Shown: positions 1-5,961 of the stretch, piece by piece
Position numbering within the stretch: position 1 is the stretch's first letter
Layout of the letters: each line of letters begins with the position of its first letter
From: Croceibacterium_A sp039920345
GTDB taxonomy: Bacteria > Pseudomonadota > Alphaproteobacteria > Sphingomonadales > Sphingomonadaceae
NCBI GenBank assembly: GCA_039920345.1
Contig: JBDSDZ010000021.1
Location: 1-14,884, forward strand
DNA: 14,884 nucleotides
Reading direction: 5' to 3'
Program-made: the position numbers and the translations under genes
Notes under the pieces: generated by a model
Seen by the model: the letters and a program-made list of their open reading frames with translations, nothing else
Databases searched by the model: none
Told to the model about the DNA's origin: nothing

Positions 1-1240
1 GCCGCCAGCGCATCAGAGGCCCGGCCACCAGCACCGCCAGCATCGGCAGCAGGAACACCGCGCTCATCGGGTTGAAGTACGGCGGGCCAACCGACACCCG
101 CACGCCGAACGCTTCGGTCAACAGCGGATACAGCGTGCCGAGCAGGACAATCCCCAGGATCGCGGACAATGCCACGTTGTTGACCACCAGCGCGCCTTCG
201 CGGCTCATGACGGAGAACCGCTCGCCTTCTGCCACCGTGCCGGCGCGCGCGGCGAACAGGATCATCGCGCCGCCGATATAGATCGTCAGCAAGACCAGGA
301 TGAAGGTGCCGCGGGTCGGATCGACCGCAAACGCATGAACGCTGGTGAGGATGCCCGAGCGGACCAGGAACGTCCCAATCATGCTCATCGAAAAGGCGAC
401 CACGCCCAGCAGGATGGTCCACGCGCGCAACGCATCGCGCGCGGCCAGCACGCTGGCCGAATGGAGCAGCGCAGTGGCGGCCAGCCATGGCATCAGGCTG
501 GCGTTTTCGACCGGGTCCCAGAACCACCAGCCGCCCCAGCCAAGCTCGTAATAGGCCCAGTAACTGCCGGCAGTGATGCCAAGCGTGAGGAAGATCCACG
601 CGCCGAGCACCCACGGGCGCATGACCTTGGCAAATTCGGGCGTGACATTACGCGTCAGCAGCGCGCCAACGGCAAAGCTGAACGCCACCGACAGCCCGAC
701 ATAACCGACATAGAGTGTCGGCGGATGGAACGCGGCGCCAATGTCCTGCAGCAGCGGATTGAGGCCATTGCCCTGCGGCGGGGCCACCAACAGGCGCTCG
801 AACGGATTGGAGGAAAACAGCAGAAACGCGTAAAAGCCAATGCCGACAAACGCCTGCGCACCGAGCGTGGCGAGCATGGTCTTTTCGGGCAGCCGCCGCT
901 CGACCACCGCGATCATTCCGCCGGCGACCGACATGACGGTGATCCACAACAGCATCGAGCCTTCGTGGTTGCCCCAGGCGCTGACCAGCCGGAAAATCAA
1001 CGGCTGCTCGGCATGGGAATTGCGTGCCACCAGCGCCACCGACAAGTCGGTTCGAGCGAACAGCAGCAGCAGGGTGCCAAAGGCAAACGCACACAGAATC
1101 GCCTGCACCGCCGCCGCCGGGCGAACCAGCCCGGCCAGCTCCGCCCTGCCCTCGCGCTGTCCCGCAATTGCGCCGAGCAATTGCAGGCCGGCCAGCGCCG
1201 CAGCTAGCCACAGGGCAACAAGGCCGATCTCTGCTATCAC
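1..1240 (-). CDS. ccmF: Haem lyase CcmF (cytochrome c maturation), 3' end outside window
   Basis: CcmF is the membrane haem lyase of system I cytochrome c maturation; it takes haem from holo-CcmE and ligates it to the CXXCH motif of apocytochrome c on the periplasmic side. About 413 codons are visible of a family that is usually near 650. The reading frame is open to the left edge. The tryptophan-rich haem-handling motif WGGWWFWD is at residues 235-242. Conserved histidines are at 172 (in FHPPTLYVGYVG), 260 (LLHSA) and 302 (SGILTSVHAF); they match H173, H261 and H303 of E. coli CcmF, so the start is well placed. The fourth conserved histidine would lie beyond the edge. The start is GTG, overlapping the ccmE stop by 4 bp (GTGA), and no clear Shine-Dalgarno sequence precedes it, which suggests translational coupling. 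Many hydrophobic segments are seen, as expected for a polytopic protein. Confidence 0.96.
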   Translation of the reverse strand, partial: MIAEIGLVALWLAAALAGLQLLGAIAGQREGRAELAGLVRPAAAVQAILCAFAFGTLLLLFARTDLSVALVARNSHAEQPLIFRLVSAWGNHEGSMLLWITVMSVAGGMIAVVERRLPEKTMLATLGAQAFVGIGFYAFLLFSSNPFERLLVAPPQGNGLNPLLQDIGAAFHPPTLYVGYVGLSVAFSFAVGALLTRNVTPEFAKVMRPWVLGAWIFLTLGITAGSYWAYYELGWGGWWFWDPVENASLMPWLAATALLHSASVLAARDALRAWTILLGVVAFSMSMIGTFLVRSGILTSVHAFAVDPTRGTFILVLLTIYIGGAMILFAARAGTVAEGERFSVMSREGALVVNNVALSAILGIVLLGTLYPLLTEAFGVRVSVGPPYFNPMSAVFLLPMLAVLVAGPLMRWR

Positions 1241-1698
1241 CTGGAGGTCTCGGCGATAGCTTCGCGCTTTTGCTGTGCGGTCATGTCCGCCAGCTCGCGC
1301 GGGACATAGTTCTCATCATGCTTGGCGATGATCGTATCGGCGACGAAGCCACCGTTGGCCGCAAGGTGCCCTTCAGCGACCATCCACGAGCCTTCGACAA
1401 ACAGGTCGGGCACAATGCCGCGATAGGTGACCGGGATATGCGCCTTCTCATCGCTGGCCATGAAATCGATGGTCACGCCGTCGGGCCGGCTCTTTAGCGA
1501 ACCCTTGTCGACCATGCCCCCAAGCCGTCCGGGCTGGTCGGGCGAGGGATGCGCCGCCAGCAGTTCGCTCGGCAGGTAATAAAAGCTCGCCTGGGTGCGC
1601 AGGCCCCACGCCGCGAGCAGCGCTGCGCCGATCAGGACCGTGAACGCGATCGCCAGCAGCACCAGCCGCTGGTGTTTGGGCTTGAGCGCGCTGGTCAT
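1237..1698 (-). CDS. ccmE: Periplasmic haem chaperone CcmE
   Basis: CcmE binds haem covalently in the periplasm and carries it from the CcmC complex to CcmF. The 153-residue product has the usual family length. A single N-terminal membrane anchor lies at about residues 11-31, followed by the soluble beta-barrel domain. The haem-binding motif IAKHDENYVPRE is intact: H127 is the expected covalent attachment residue and Y131 the axial ligand, corresponding to H130 and Y134 of E. coli. A flexible charged tail follows. The ATG overlaps the ccmD stop by 4 bp (ATGA), and its own stop overlaps the ccmF GTG, so the gene sits in a translationally coupled ccmD-E-F string. Confidence 0.98.
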   Translation of the reverse strand: MTSALKPKHQRLVLLAIAFTVLIGAALLAAWGLRTQASFYYLPSELLAAHPSPDQPGRLGGMVDKGSLKSRPDGVTIDFMASDEKAHIPVTYRGIVPDLFVEGSWMVAEGHLAANGGFVADTIIAKHDENYVPRELADMTAQQKREAIAETSR

Positions 1699-1835
1699 GT
1701 CTGCCGCCCTGCCTCGCGCCGTCGTTCAGCGGCGCGCATGGCGAGCCAGCTCCAGCCGACCAGCAACAGCGTGCCGATCACTGTCACGGCATAGGCCGCG
1801 GCCACATAGTTCCATTGGTCCAGCGCCTCCCGCAT
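1695..1835 (-). CDS. ccmD: Small membrane protein CcmD
   Basis: CcmD is a small single-pass protein of the CcmABCD complex that helps release holo-CcmE. The product chosen here is 46 residues, starting MREALDQWNY. It has one transmembrane segment (about residues 10-30, with an aromatic GWSWL end) and a strongly basic C-terminus (MRAAERRREAGRQ). This topology and its place between ccmC and ccmE identify it more than sequence identity does. The ATG lies 11 bp after the ccmC stop, and the stop overlaps the ccmE ATG by 4 bp. A longer in-frame reading that begins inside ccmC exists but is out of frame with CcmC and unlike any CcmD, so I reject that start. Confidence 0.88.
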   Translation of the reverse strand: MREALDQWNYVAAAYAVTVIGTLLLVGWSWLAMRAAERRREAGRQT

Positions 1836-1846
1836 TGTCAGCCCGT

Positions 1847-2566
1847 CTAGGCCTCCTGCGCCCTGCGCCGCAACCGTGCTTCGGCCTGTATCCCGGCGAG
1901 CAGCGTGCGCATGCGGGCAAGGATGACGCCGCCGAACAGCAGCGAGAAGCCAAGCGTGCTGGCGAGCACGCCCCACAGGAAGGCGGGTGCCATGGTCGAT
2001 CCGCCGGTGGTGATGCTGGGCGGCTGGTGCAGGCTGTTCCACCACACCACCGAGAAATGGATGATCGGGATGTTGACCGCGCCTATCAGGCCGAAAATCG
2101 CCGGGATGCGGCTCGACCCGCCCTCGCGGTCAACCGCGTCAGCCAGACCGATGTACCCGAAGTAGAGGAACAGCAGTACCAGGAACGAGGTCAGCCGCCC
2201 GTCCCACACCCACCAGGTGCCCCAGGCCGGGCGGCCCCAGATCGAACCGGTAGCCAGCCCGATAGCTGTAAAGGTGGCGCCCGGAACAGCGGCAGCGCGC
2301 GCGGCGATGCCCGCGAGTGGATGGCGCCAGACCAATTCGACGAAGCTGGCAATCGCAATCGTGCTCCATCCGGCCATGCCCAGCCAGACTGTGGGGATGT
2401 GCACGAACATGATCCGCACTGTCTCGCCCTGCAGGCGTTCAGCGGGCGCGAAGTACAATCCATAGATGACCGCCGCGGTCGCAACTATGAGGCCCGACGC
2501 CAGCAGTGCCGGGGTCAACCAGCGGGCGATTCTCAGGAAGCGGGCGGGATTGGCGAAGCCGTGCAT
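1847..2566 (-). CDS. ccmC: Haem transporter subunit / CcmE haem-loading protein CcmC
   Basis: CcmC is a six-helix membrane protein that presents haem on the periplasmic face and drives its covalent attachment to CcmE. The 239-residue product carries the tryptophan-rich motif WGTWWVWDGRLT at residues 115-126. Two histidines in the expected external loops, H56 (MFVHIPTVW) and H180 (WWNSLHQPPS), match the haem ligands H60 and H184 of E. coli. Hydrophobic segments recur along the whole length. ccmD, ccmE and ccmF follow directly. The ABC transporter genes ccmA and ccmB, often next to ccmC in other proteobacteria, are not upstream here and must lie elsewhere if present. The Shine-Dalgarno sequence before the ATG is weak. 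Confidence 0.97.
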   Translation of the reverse strand: MHGFANPARFLRIARWLTPALLASGLIVATAAVIYGLYFAPAERLQGETVRIMFVHIPTVWLGMAGWSTIAIASFVELVWRHPLAGIAARAAAVPGATFTAIGLATGSIWGRPAWGTWWVWDGRLTSFLVLLFLYFGYIGLADAVDREGGSSRIPAIFGLIGAVNIPIIHFSVVWWNSLHQPPSITTGGSTMAPAFLWGVLASTLGFSLLFGGVILARMRTLLAGIQAEARLRRRAQEA

Positions 2567-2579
2567 TTTCTGGGCGCTA

Positions 2580-2615
2580 GGGTCCGCGCTGCTTTGGCAG
2601 GTGCGAGCGCGGCCC
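2580..2615 (-). other. GC-rich hairpin between the dehydrogenase gene and ccmC
   Basis: Read on the minus strand, the arms GGGCCGCGCT and AGCGCGGACCC pair over 10 bp with one bulged A and a 15-nt loop. The hairpin lies in the 63-bp gap after the dehydrogenase stop, about 14 bp before the ccmC ATG. No run of T follows, so it is not a standard intrinsic terminator. It may protect an mRNA 3' end, act as an attenuator, or be chance in GC-rich DNA. Confidence 0.4.
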
Positions 2616-2629
2616 GCAAGCGGAACAGG

Positions 2630-3694
2630 TCAGCCGCGCCCGATCAACGCCTGTGCCATGCGGTCGGCGACAACGTCGGACCGTTCGCCCGTCGCGTCGC
2701 TTTCGCGCCAGATCGCAGTCAGCCGGTCCGGAATCTGGGCGATGCGTGTGCGCACTTCGTTGATGTCGCACGGCCCGCCGTGCTGGCGGCACAGGTATTC
2801 GAGGCTGACGTTGATGATCCCGCCGGCGTTGATCACATAGTCTGGCGCGTAGAGAATGCCGCGGTCGGCCAGCAGCGCGCCATGCGCCGCCCGGGCGAGC
2901 TGGTTGTTGGCCCCGCCGGCCACAATCGGACAATCGAGGCGGGCAATGCCCTCCTCGTCGAGGATCCCGCCTAGCGCATTGGGGCTGAACACGTCGCAGG
3001 CGGTGCCCATGATCGATTCTGGCGCAACAGCCTCGCCGCCTACCTCGGACGCCAGGGTCCTGGCCCGCTCGGCATCGACATCGGCCACCGTCAGGTGTGC
3101 GCCATCTTTGGCCAGCAACCGGGCCACGCCGCCGCCGACTGATCCGCAACCCTGCATCGCCACGCGCACGCCCTGCATCGAACCGGTCCCGAGCTTGTGC
3201 TCGACCGCGGCCTTGATCCCGAGGAAGATGCCCATCGCGGTGAACGGGCCCGGGTCGCCGCCAATGGCCCCTTCCGCCGCGGGCAAGCCGCTGACATGGG
3301 GTGTCCGTTCGGCAATCGCGACCATGTCAGCCACGCTTGCGCCAACGTCCTCGGCGGTTACGTAACGTCCGCCCAGCGCGTTGACCGCATCGCCGAACGC
3401 CGCGAGCATTTCGGGGGTTTTGGTGTTTTCTTCATCGAACAGGACGACAGCCTTGCCGCCGCCCATGGGAAGCCCGGCCATCGCGTTCTTGTAGCTCATC
3501 CCGCGGCTCAGGCGCAGCGCATCCTTCATCGCGCCTTCGGCATTGGCATAGTGCCAAAAACGGGTGCCGCCGGCCGCCGGGCCAAGATGGGTGGAATGGA
3601 CCGCGATGATGGCGCTCAGGCCGGAAGCCCGGTCATGCACCAGTTCGACCAGCTCATGCTCGTCGTAATCCGCTTCGGTCCAGAAAGCCGCCAT
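2630..3694 (-). CDS. Leu/Phe/Val-type amino-acid dehydrogenase (Glu/Leu/Phe/Val dehydrogenase family)
   Basis: The product should catalyse reversible NAD(P)-dependent oxidative deamination of a hydrophobic amino acid, most likely leucine or valine and possibly phenylalanine; substrate cannot be read from sequence alone. The 354-residue length fits the leucine dehydrogenase subfamily rather than the longer glutamate dehydrogenases. The catalytic domain has GMSYKNAMAGLPMGGGK, with K69 and K81 matching the substrate-binding and catalytic lysines (K68 and K80 in Bacillus enzymes), and TAEDVG with D116. The nucleotide-binding domain has QGCGSVGGG at 181-189, followed by GGANNQL and VINAGG. The frame is open far upstream through the tRNA gene, so that extension is not coding. 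The start at MAAFWTEADY is chosen because GAGGGG precedes it at good spacing. The gene lies 53 bp after tRNA-His on the same strand with no terminator seen between them. Confidence 0.93.
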   Translation of the reverse strand: MAAFWTEADYDEHELVELVHDRASGLSAIIAVHSTHLGPAAGGTRFWHYANAEGAMKDALRLSRGMSYKNAMAGLPMGGGKAVVLFDEENTKTPEMLAAFGDAVNALGGRYVTAEDVGASVADMVAIAERTPHVSGLPAAEGAIGGDPGPFTAMGIFLGIKAAVEHKLGTGSMQGVRVAMQGCGSVGGGVARLLAKDGAHLTVADVDAERARTLASEVGGEAVAPESIMGTACDVFSPNALGGILDEEGIARLDCPIVAGGANNQLARAAHGALLADRGILYAPDYVINAGGIINVSLEYLCRQHGGPCDINEVRTRIAQIPDRLTAIWRESDATGERSDVVADRMAQALIGRG

Positions 3695-3747
3695 CGGTAT
3701 CGCCCCTCGCAAAAACGTCTGCGCAAAGCGGCTGTATTGAACAGGAA

Positions 3748-3825
3748 TGGGGCGATTGACGGGTCTTGAACCCGCGACCTCCGGTACCACAAACCGGCGC
3801 TCTAACCAACTGAGCTACAATCGCC
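3748..3825 (-). tRNA. tRNA-His (anticodon GTG)
   Basis: Read on the minus strand this folds as a full cloverleaf. The acceptor stem is GCGATTG/CAATCGC, the D-stem GCTC/GAGC, the anticodon stem CCGGT/ACCGG with loop TTGTGGT, and the T-stem GCGGG/CCCGT around TTCAAGA, allowing one G-T pair. The anticodon GTG (3788-3790) reads His codons. An extra G at position -1 (3825) faces a discriminator C73 (3751), the classical bacterial histidine identity pair, and CCA is encoded (3748-3750). Confidence 0.97.
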
Positions 3826-3846
3826 ACAGCCTGAGCCGCGAGTGGG

Positions 3847-3874
3847 CTGTTAAGCTGCCGCGCCTACCGGTCAA
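3847..3874 (-). promoter_or_regulatory. Possible sigma-70-like promoter for tRNA-His
   Basis: On the minus strand TTGACC (3869-3874) is followed after 15-16 bp by TTAACA/TAACAG (3847-3853). The likely start of transcription would fall about 15 nt before the tRNA 5' end. The -35 element is close to consensus and the -10 element is weaker. With no terminator after the tRNA, this promoter could also serve the dehydrogenase gene. Confidence 0.4.
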
Positions 3875-3934
3875 GCGGCATCGGCGCGGGCGCGAGCCTG
3901 TTGCACAGCGGGCCATTCAAGCAAAGCAAAAACT

Positions 3935-3979
3935 GCGCAAAACAGGCCTCAACGTAACTTTATTACGCAGGCTTTGCGC
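3935..3979 (+). promoter_or_regulatory. Nested inverted repeat before the oxygenase gene (possible operator or leader hairpin)
   Basis: An outer pair GCGCAAA (3935-3941) and TTTGCGC (3973-3979) encloses an inner pair CGTAA (3953-3957) and TTACG (3963-3967). The whole dyad ends 7 bp before the chosen ATG of the oxygenase, within the 161-bp gap that separates it from the divergent tRNA-His gene. It could bind a regulator as DNA or fold in the mRNA and cover the start region. No -35/-10 pair on the plus strand convinced me. Confidence 0.35.
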
Positions 3980-3986
3980 GCTATCA

Positions 3987-4631
3987 ATGAGCGCGATGGC
4001 GACTCCGGGCGAAACCTCTGCAACCCAGCTCATGGCTTACCCGGGCGTGCGCCGTGTGCCCTCACCCAAGGTCGAGCTGTTCGACCGCCCGGGCTTCCTT
4101 TCGCCCGCGCTGTGCGCCGAACTGGTGGCGGTAATCGACCGCGACCGGCGCCCTTCGACGATCGCCGACGAGAACGGCGACAACTACTTCCGCACCAGCG
4201 AAACTTGCGACCTGCCGGACGACGAGGCCTGCGTGCAGGAACTGGCGCAGCAATTGTTCGCGCTGAACGGGATCGACCCGGCCTATGGCGAACCCGCCCA
4301 GGGGCAGCGCTACGAGATGGGCCAGGAATTCAAGGCGCACACCGATTATTTCGAGCCAGACGGACGCGATTTCGACAAGTACTGCAGCGTCGCCGGTCAG
4401 CGCACGTGGACCTTCATGGTCTATCTCAATCACGTCGAAGCAGGAGGGGCGACGCGGTTCAAAGTGATCGACAAGATTTTCCAGCCGGACCTGGGCAAAC
4501 TGGTGTGCTGGAACAACCATCGGCCCGATGGCACGCTCAACGCCGCCACGCTCCACCACGGGATGAAAGTGCGCAGGGGGACCAAGTACGTGATCACCAA
4601 GTGGTACCGCGAGAAGATCTGGGGATGGTAA
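3987..4631 (+). CDS. Fe(II)/2-oxoglutarate oxygenase, prolyl-4-hydroxylase-like
   Basis: The 214-residue product is a double-stranded beta-helix oxygenase that uses Fe(II), O2 and 2-oxoglutarate to hydroxylate or demethylate an unknown substrate. The iron-binding triad is visible: HTD gives H118 and D120, and the distal histidine is most likely H190 in LHHGMKV. K200 in RRGTK is placed to bind the 2-oxoglutarate carboxylate. The motif RYEMGQEFKAHTDYF and the ending YVITKWYRE are typical of the prolyl-4-hydroxylase alpha-subunit-like family. No signal peptide is seen, so it is probably cytoplasmic. The start is uncertain: ATG codons occur at residues 1, 4 and 16, and none has a strong Shine-Dalgarno sequence. 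Its last codons overlap the next gene by 7 bp. The natural substrate is unknown. Confidence 0.9.
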   Translation: MSAMATPGETSATQLMAYPGVRRVPSPKVELFDRPGFLSPALCAELVAVIDRDRRPSTIADENGDNYFRTSETCDLPDDEACVQELAQQLFALNGIDPAYGEPAQGQRYEMGQEFKAHTDYFEPDGRDFDKYCSVAGQRTWTFMVYLNHVEAGGATRFKVIDKIFQPDLGKLVCWNNHRPDGTLNAATLHHGMKVRRGTKYVITKWYREKIWGW

Positions 4632-5056
4632 GCGAGACGTTGCACACACGGGCCGGCGCCTGTCATTGCGGGGCGGTGAAGTTTGCCGCCCAATTGCCCG
4701 AAACCCTGCACGGCGCGCGCTGCGATTGTTCGATCTGCAGTATCAAGGGAGCGGTCACGGTCGGCACCACGCTGGACGGCCTGGAGGTGACGGAAGGCGA
4801 AGACGCGCTCACCTGCTACCAGTTCAACACCGGGGTCGCGAAGCACTACTTCTGCTCGCAGTGCGGGACTTACACCTTCCACCAGCGGCGATCAGACCCC
4901 AACACCTTTGGCATCAACGTCGCCTGCCTCGAGGGTCTGCACCCGTATCACGACTTTCCAGATGTGGCGGTGGTCGATGGCGTCCATCATTCGCTCGATA
5001 GCGGCAAGATGCGGCTCGCCGGACGCATGAAGTTCGAAGCCAACACTAAGGAATGA
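4625..5056 (+). CDS. GFA / CENP-V family zinc-binding protein
   Basis: The 143-residue product belongs to the family named after glutathione-dependent formaldehyde-activating enzyme. The zinc-binding cysteines are all present: CHCG (C13, C15), CDCSIC (C33, C35, C38) and CSQCG (C77, C80). The length is normal and the fold appears complete. The family name rests on one enzyme that speeds formation of S-hydroxymethylglutathione; most members have no proven activity, so the function here is open. The ATG sits inside the last codons of the oxygenase gene (7-bp overlap), implying co-expression. The gene converges on rpmE, with 67 bp between the two stops. Confidence 0.9.
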   Translation: MVSETLHTRAGACHCGAVKFAAQLPETLHGARCDCSICSIKGAVTVGTTLDGLEVTEGEDALTCYQFNTGVAKHYFCSQCGTYTFHQRRSDPNTFGINVACLEGLHPYHDFPDVAVVDGVHHSLDSGKMRLAGRMKFEANTKE

Positions 5057-5070
5057 TTGGGGCCGAATAG

Positions 5071-5098
5071 AAAAGGGCGGCCCTTGCGGACCGCCCTT
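5071..5098 (-). terminator. Rho-independent terminator after rpmE
   Basis: On the minus strand a perfect 8-bp stem AAGGGCGG/CCGCCCTT with a 10-nt loop leads into TTTT (5071-5074). A smaller 5-bp hairpin TCCCG/CGGGA (5104-5117) lies between the rpmE stop and this stem. The plus strand lacks a T-run after the stem, so it suits rpmE better than the convergent GFA gene, although it may work weakly in both directions. Confidence 0.8.
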
Positions 5099-5123
5099 AC
5101 CTCTCCCGTATCCGGGAAGCGGC

Positions 5124-5351
5124 TCAGCTCTTCTTGAGCGAGAGTCCGCCAAACCGCTTGTTGAATTGGGCCACGCGGCCGCCGTCTTGCAGGCGCTGCG
5201 GGCCACCGGTCCAGGCCGGGTGGCTGGTGGGGTCGATTTCGAGCGACATCGTGTCGCCTTCCTTGCCCCAGGTCGAGAACGTCTGGAACTCGGACCCGTC
5301 AGTCATCTTGACGTTGATCAGGTGATAATCGGGATGCGTATCGGCCTTCAT
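5124..5351 (-). CDS. rpmE: 50S ribosomal protein L31
   Basis: L31 is a small large-subunit protein that helps bridge the two ribosomal subunits. The 75-residue product begins MKADTHPDYH and contains the typical STWGKEGD and IDPTSHPAWTGG segments, ending in a short basic tail. It lacks the CXXC zinc motif, so it is the zinc-independent (C-) form; as far as I know this form is common in alphaproteobacteria. The start is set by GAAGGA upstream of the ATG; an upstream in-frame start would only add seven residues and lacks support. The gene follows fabZ after 120 bp and ends in a good terminator, so it may have its own promoter. Confidence 0.96.
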   Translation of the reverse strand: MKADTHPDYHLINVKMTDGSEFQTFSTWGKEGDTMSLEIDPTSHPAWTGGPQRLQDGGRVAQFNKRFGGLSLKKS

Positions 5352-5393
5352 GGCAATCAGTCCTTCGTGCATGAGACCGGTACCGACCGGCCT

Positions 5394-5413
5394 GGCAATA
5401 TCGGGGCAATATC
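5394..5413. repeat. Two 9-bp direct repeats, 11 bp apart, upstream of rpmE
   Basis: GGCAATATC occurs at 5394-5402 and again at 5405-5413, a spacing of about one helical turn, 43-62 bp before the rpmE ATG. The layout would suit a regulator or sigma-factor contact, but two short copies can arise by chance. Confidence 0.35.
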
Positions 5414-5433
5414 TGGAAAGCGCGCGCCTTAGG

Positions 5434-5458
5434 GGCGGTTGGCCAAAATGGCAACCCC
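5434..5458 (-). other. Imperfect hairpin downstream of fabZ
   Basis: The arms GGTTGGCCA (5437-5445) and TGGCAACC (5449-5456) pair over 8 bp with one bulge around an AAA loop on the plus strand, and two outer G-C pairs can be added. The structure begins 14 bp after the fabZ stop. There is no T-run on the minus strand, so it may mark a processed or Rho-dependent 3' end rather than an intrinsic terminator. Confidence 0.35.
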
Positions 5459-5471
5459 GCGCGCGATACGC

Positions 5472-5939
5472 TCAGCTGTCCTTGGGCGGGTCGGCAACCA
5501 TGGCGGTGAAATTCACCTCGCAGGTCACTTTGCCTTCGACGCTCGCCTTGCCCCAGAACTTGCACACCCTGGTGCGCCTCTGGATGAAGCCGACATTGAG
5601 GTCGAGCAGGCAGCCGGGTTCGACCGGCGCGCGGAACTTGGCGTCTTCGATGGCCATGAAATAGACCAGCTTGCCGCTGCCCGCGAGTTCGAGGGTTTCG
5701 ATCGCAAGAATCGCGGCCGCCTGAGCAAGTGCTTCGATCTGCAATACGCCCGGCATGATCGGGCGGCCGGGGAAGTGACCCTGGAAGAACCCTTCGTTGA
5801 AGCTGACCGCCTTTAGCGCGTGAATCTCCTCGTCGATCTTGAGGCTCAAGACCCGATCGACGAGGAGCATCGGATAGCGGTGCGGCAGGGCATTGAGAAT
5901 CTGCGCGATGTCGTACGTCTTCGCGTCAGTCTCACTCAT
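5472..5939 (-). CDS. fabZ: (3R)-hydroxyacyl-ACP dehydratase FabZ
   Basis: FabZ dehydrates (3R)-hydroxyacyl-ACP to trans-2-enoyl-ACP in the type II fatty acid cycle in the cytoplasm. The 155-residue hot-dog-fold product has the full active-site segment FFQGHFPGRPIMPGVLQIEA, with catalytic H55 and E69. The N-terminal ILNALPHRYPMLLVDRV is also typical. A strong GAGGAG precedes the ATG. In many Gram-negative bacteria fabZ sits between lpxD and lpxA; here it follows skp directly after 22 bp and is followed by rpmE, with no lpx gene on either side. Confidence 0.98.
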   Translation of the reverse strand: MSETDAKTYDIAQILNALPHRYPMLLVDRVLSLKIDEEIHALKAVSFNEGFFQGHFPGRPIMPGVLQIEALAQAAAILAIETLELAGSGKLVYFMAIEDAKFRAPVEPGCLLDLNVGFIQRRTRVCKFWGKASVEGKVTCEVNFTAMVADPPKDS

Positions 5940-5961
5940 GCCCTGCGCTCCTCGTGTTCGC

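Noticed and set aside
335..2974. Long plus-strand open frames across the ccm genes (for example 335-1207 and 1595-2974).
   Set aside because: They lie opposite well-supported ccmF, ccmE, ccmD and ccmC, are rich in Arg, Ala, Gln and Pro, and show no domain; this is the usual antisense shadow of GC-rich coding DNA.
3695..3790. In-frame N-terminal extension of the dehydrogenase reading into tRNA-His.
   Set aside because: It runs through the tRNA gene, and a good ribosome-binding site precedes the internal ATG at 3694.
3719..3941. CTGCGCAAA present on both sides of tRNA-His (3719-3727 and 3933-3941), as if flanking an attachment site.
   Set aside because: The repeat is only 9 bp, does not overlap the tRNA 3' end, and no integrase or mobile gene is nearby; chance is likely.
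5071..5098. The rpmE terminator stem as a plus-strand terminator for the GFA gene.
   Set aside because: The plus strand has no T-run after the stem; the T-run exists only on the minus strand.
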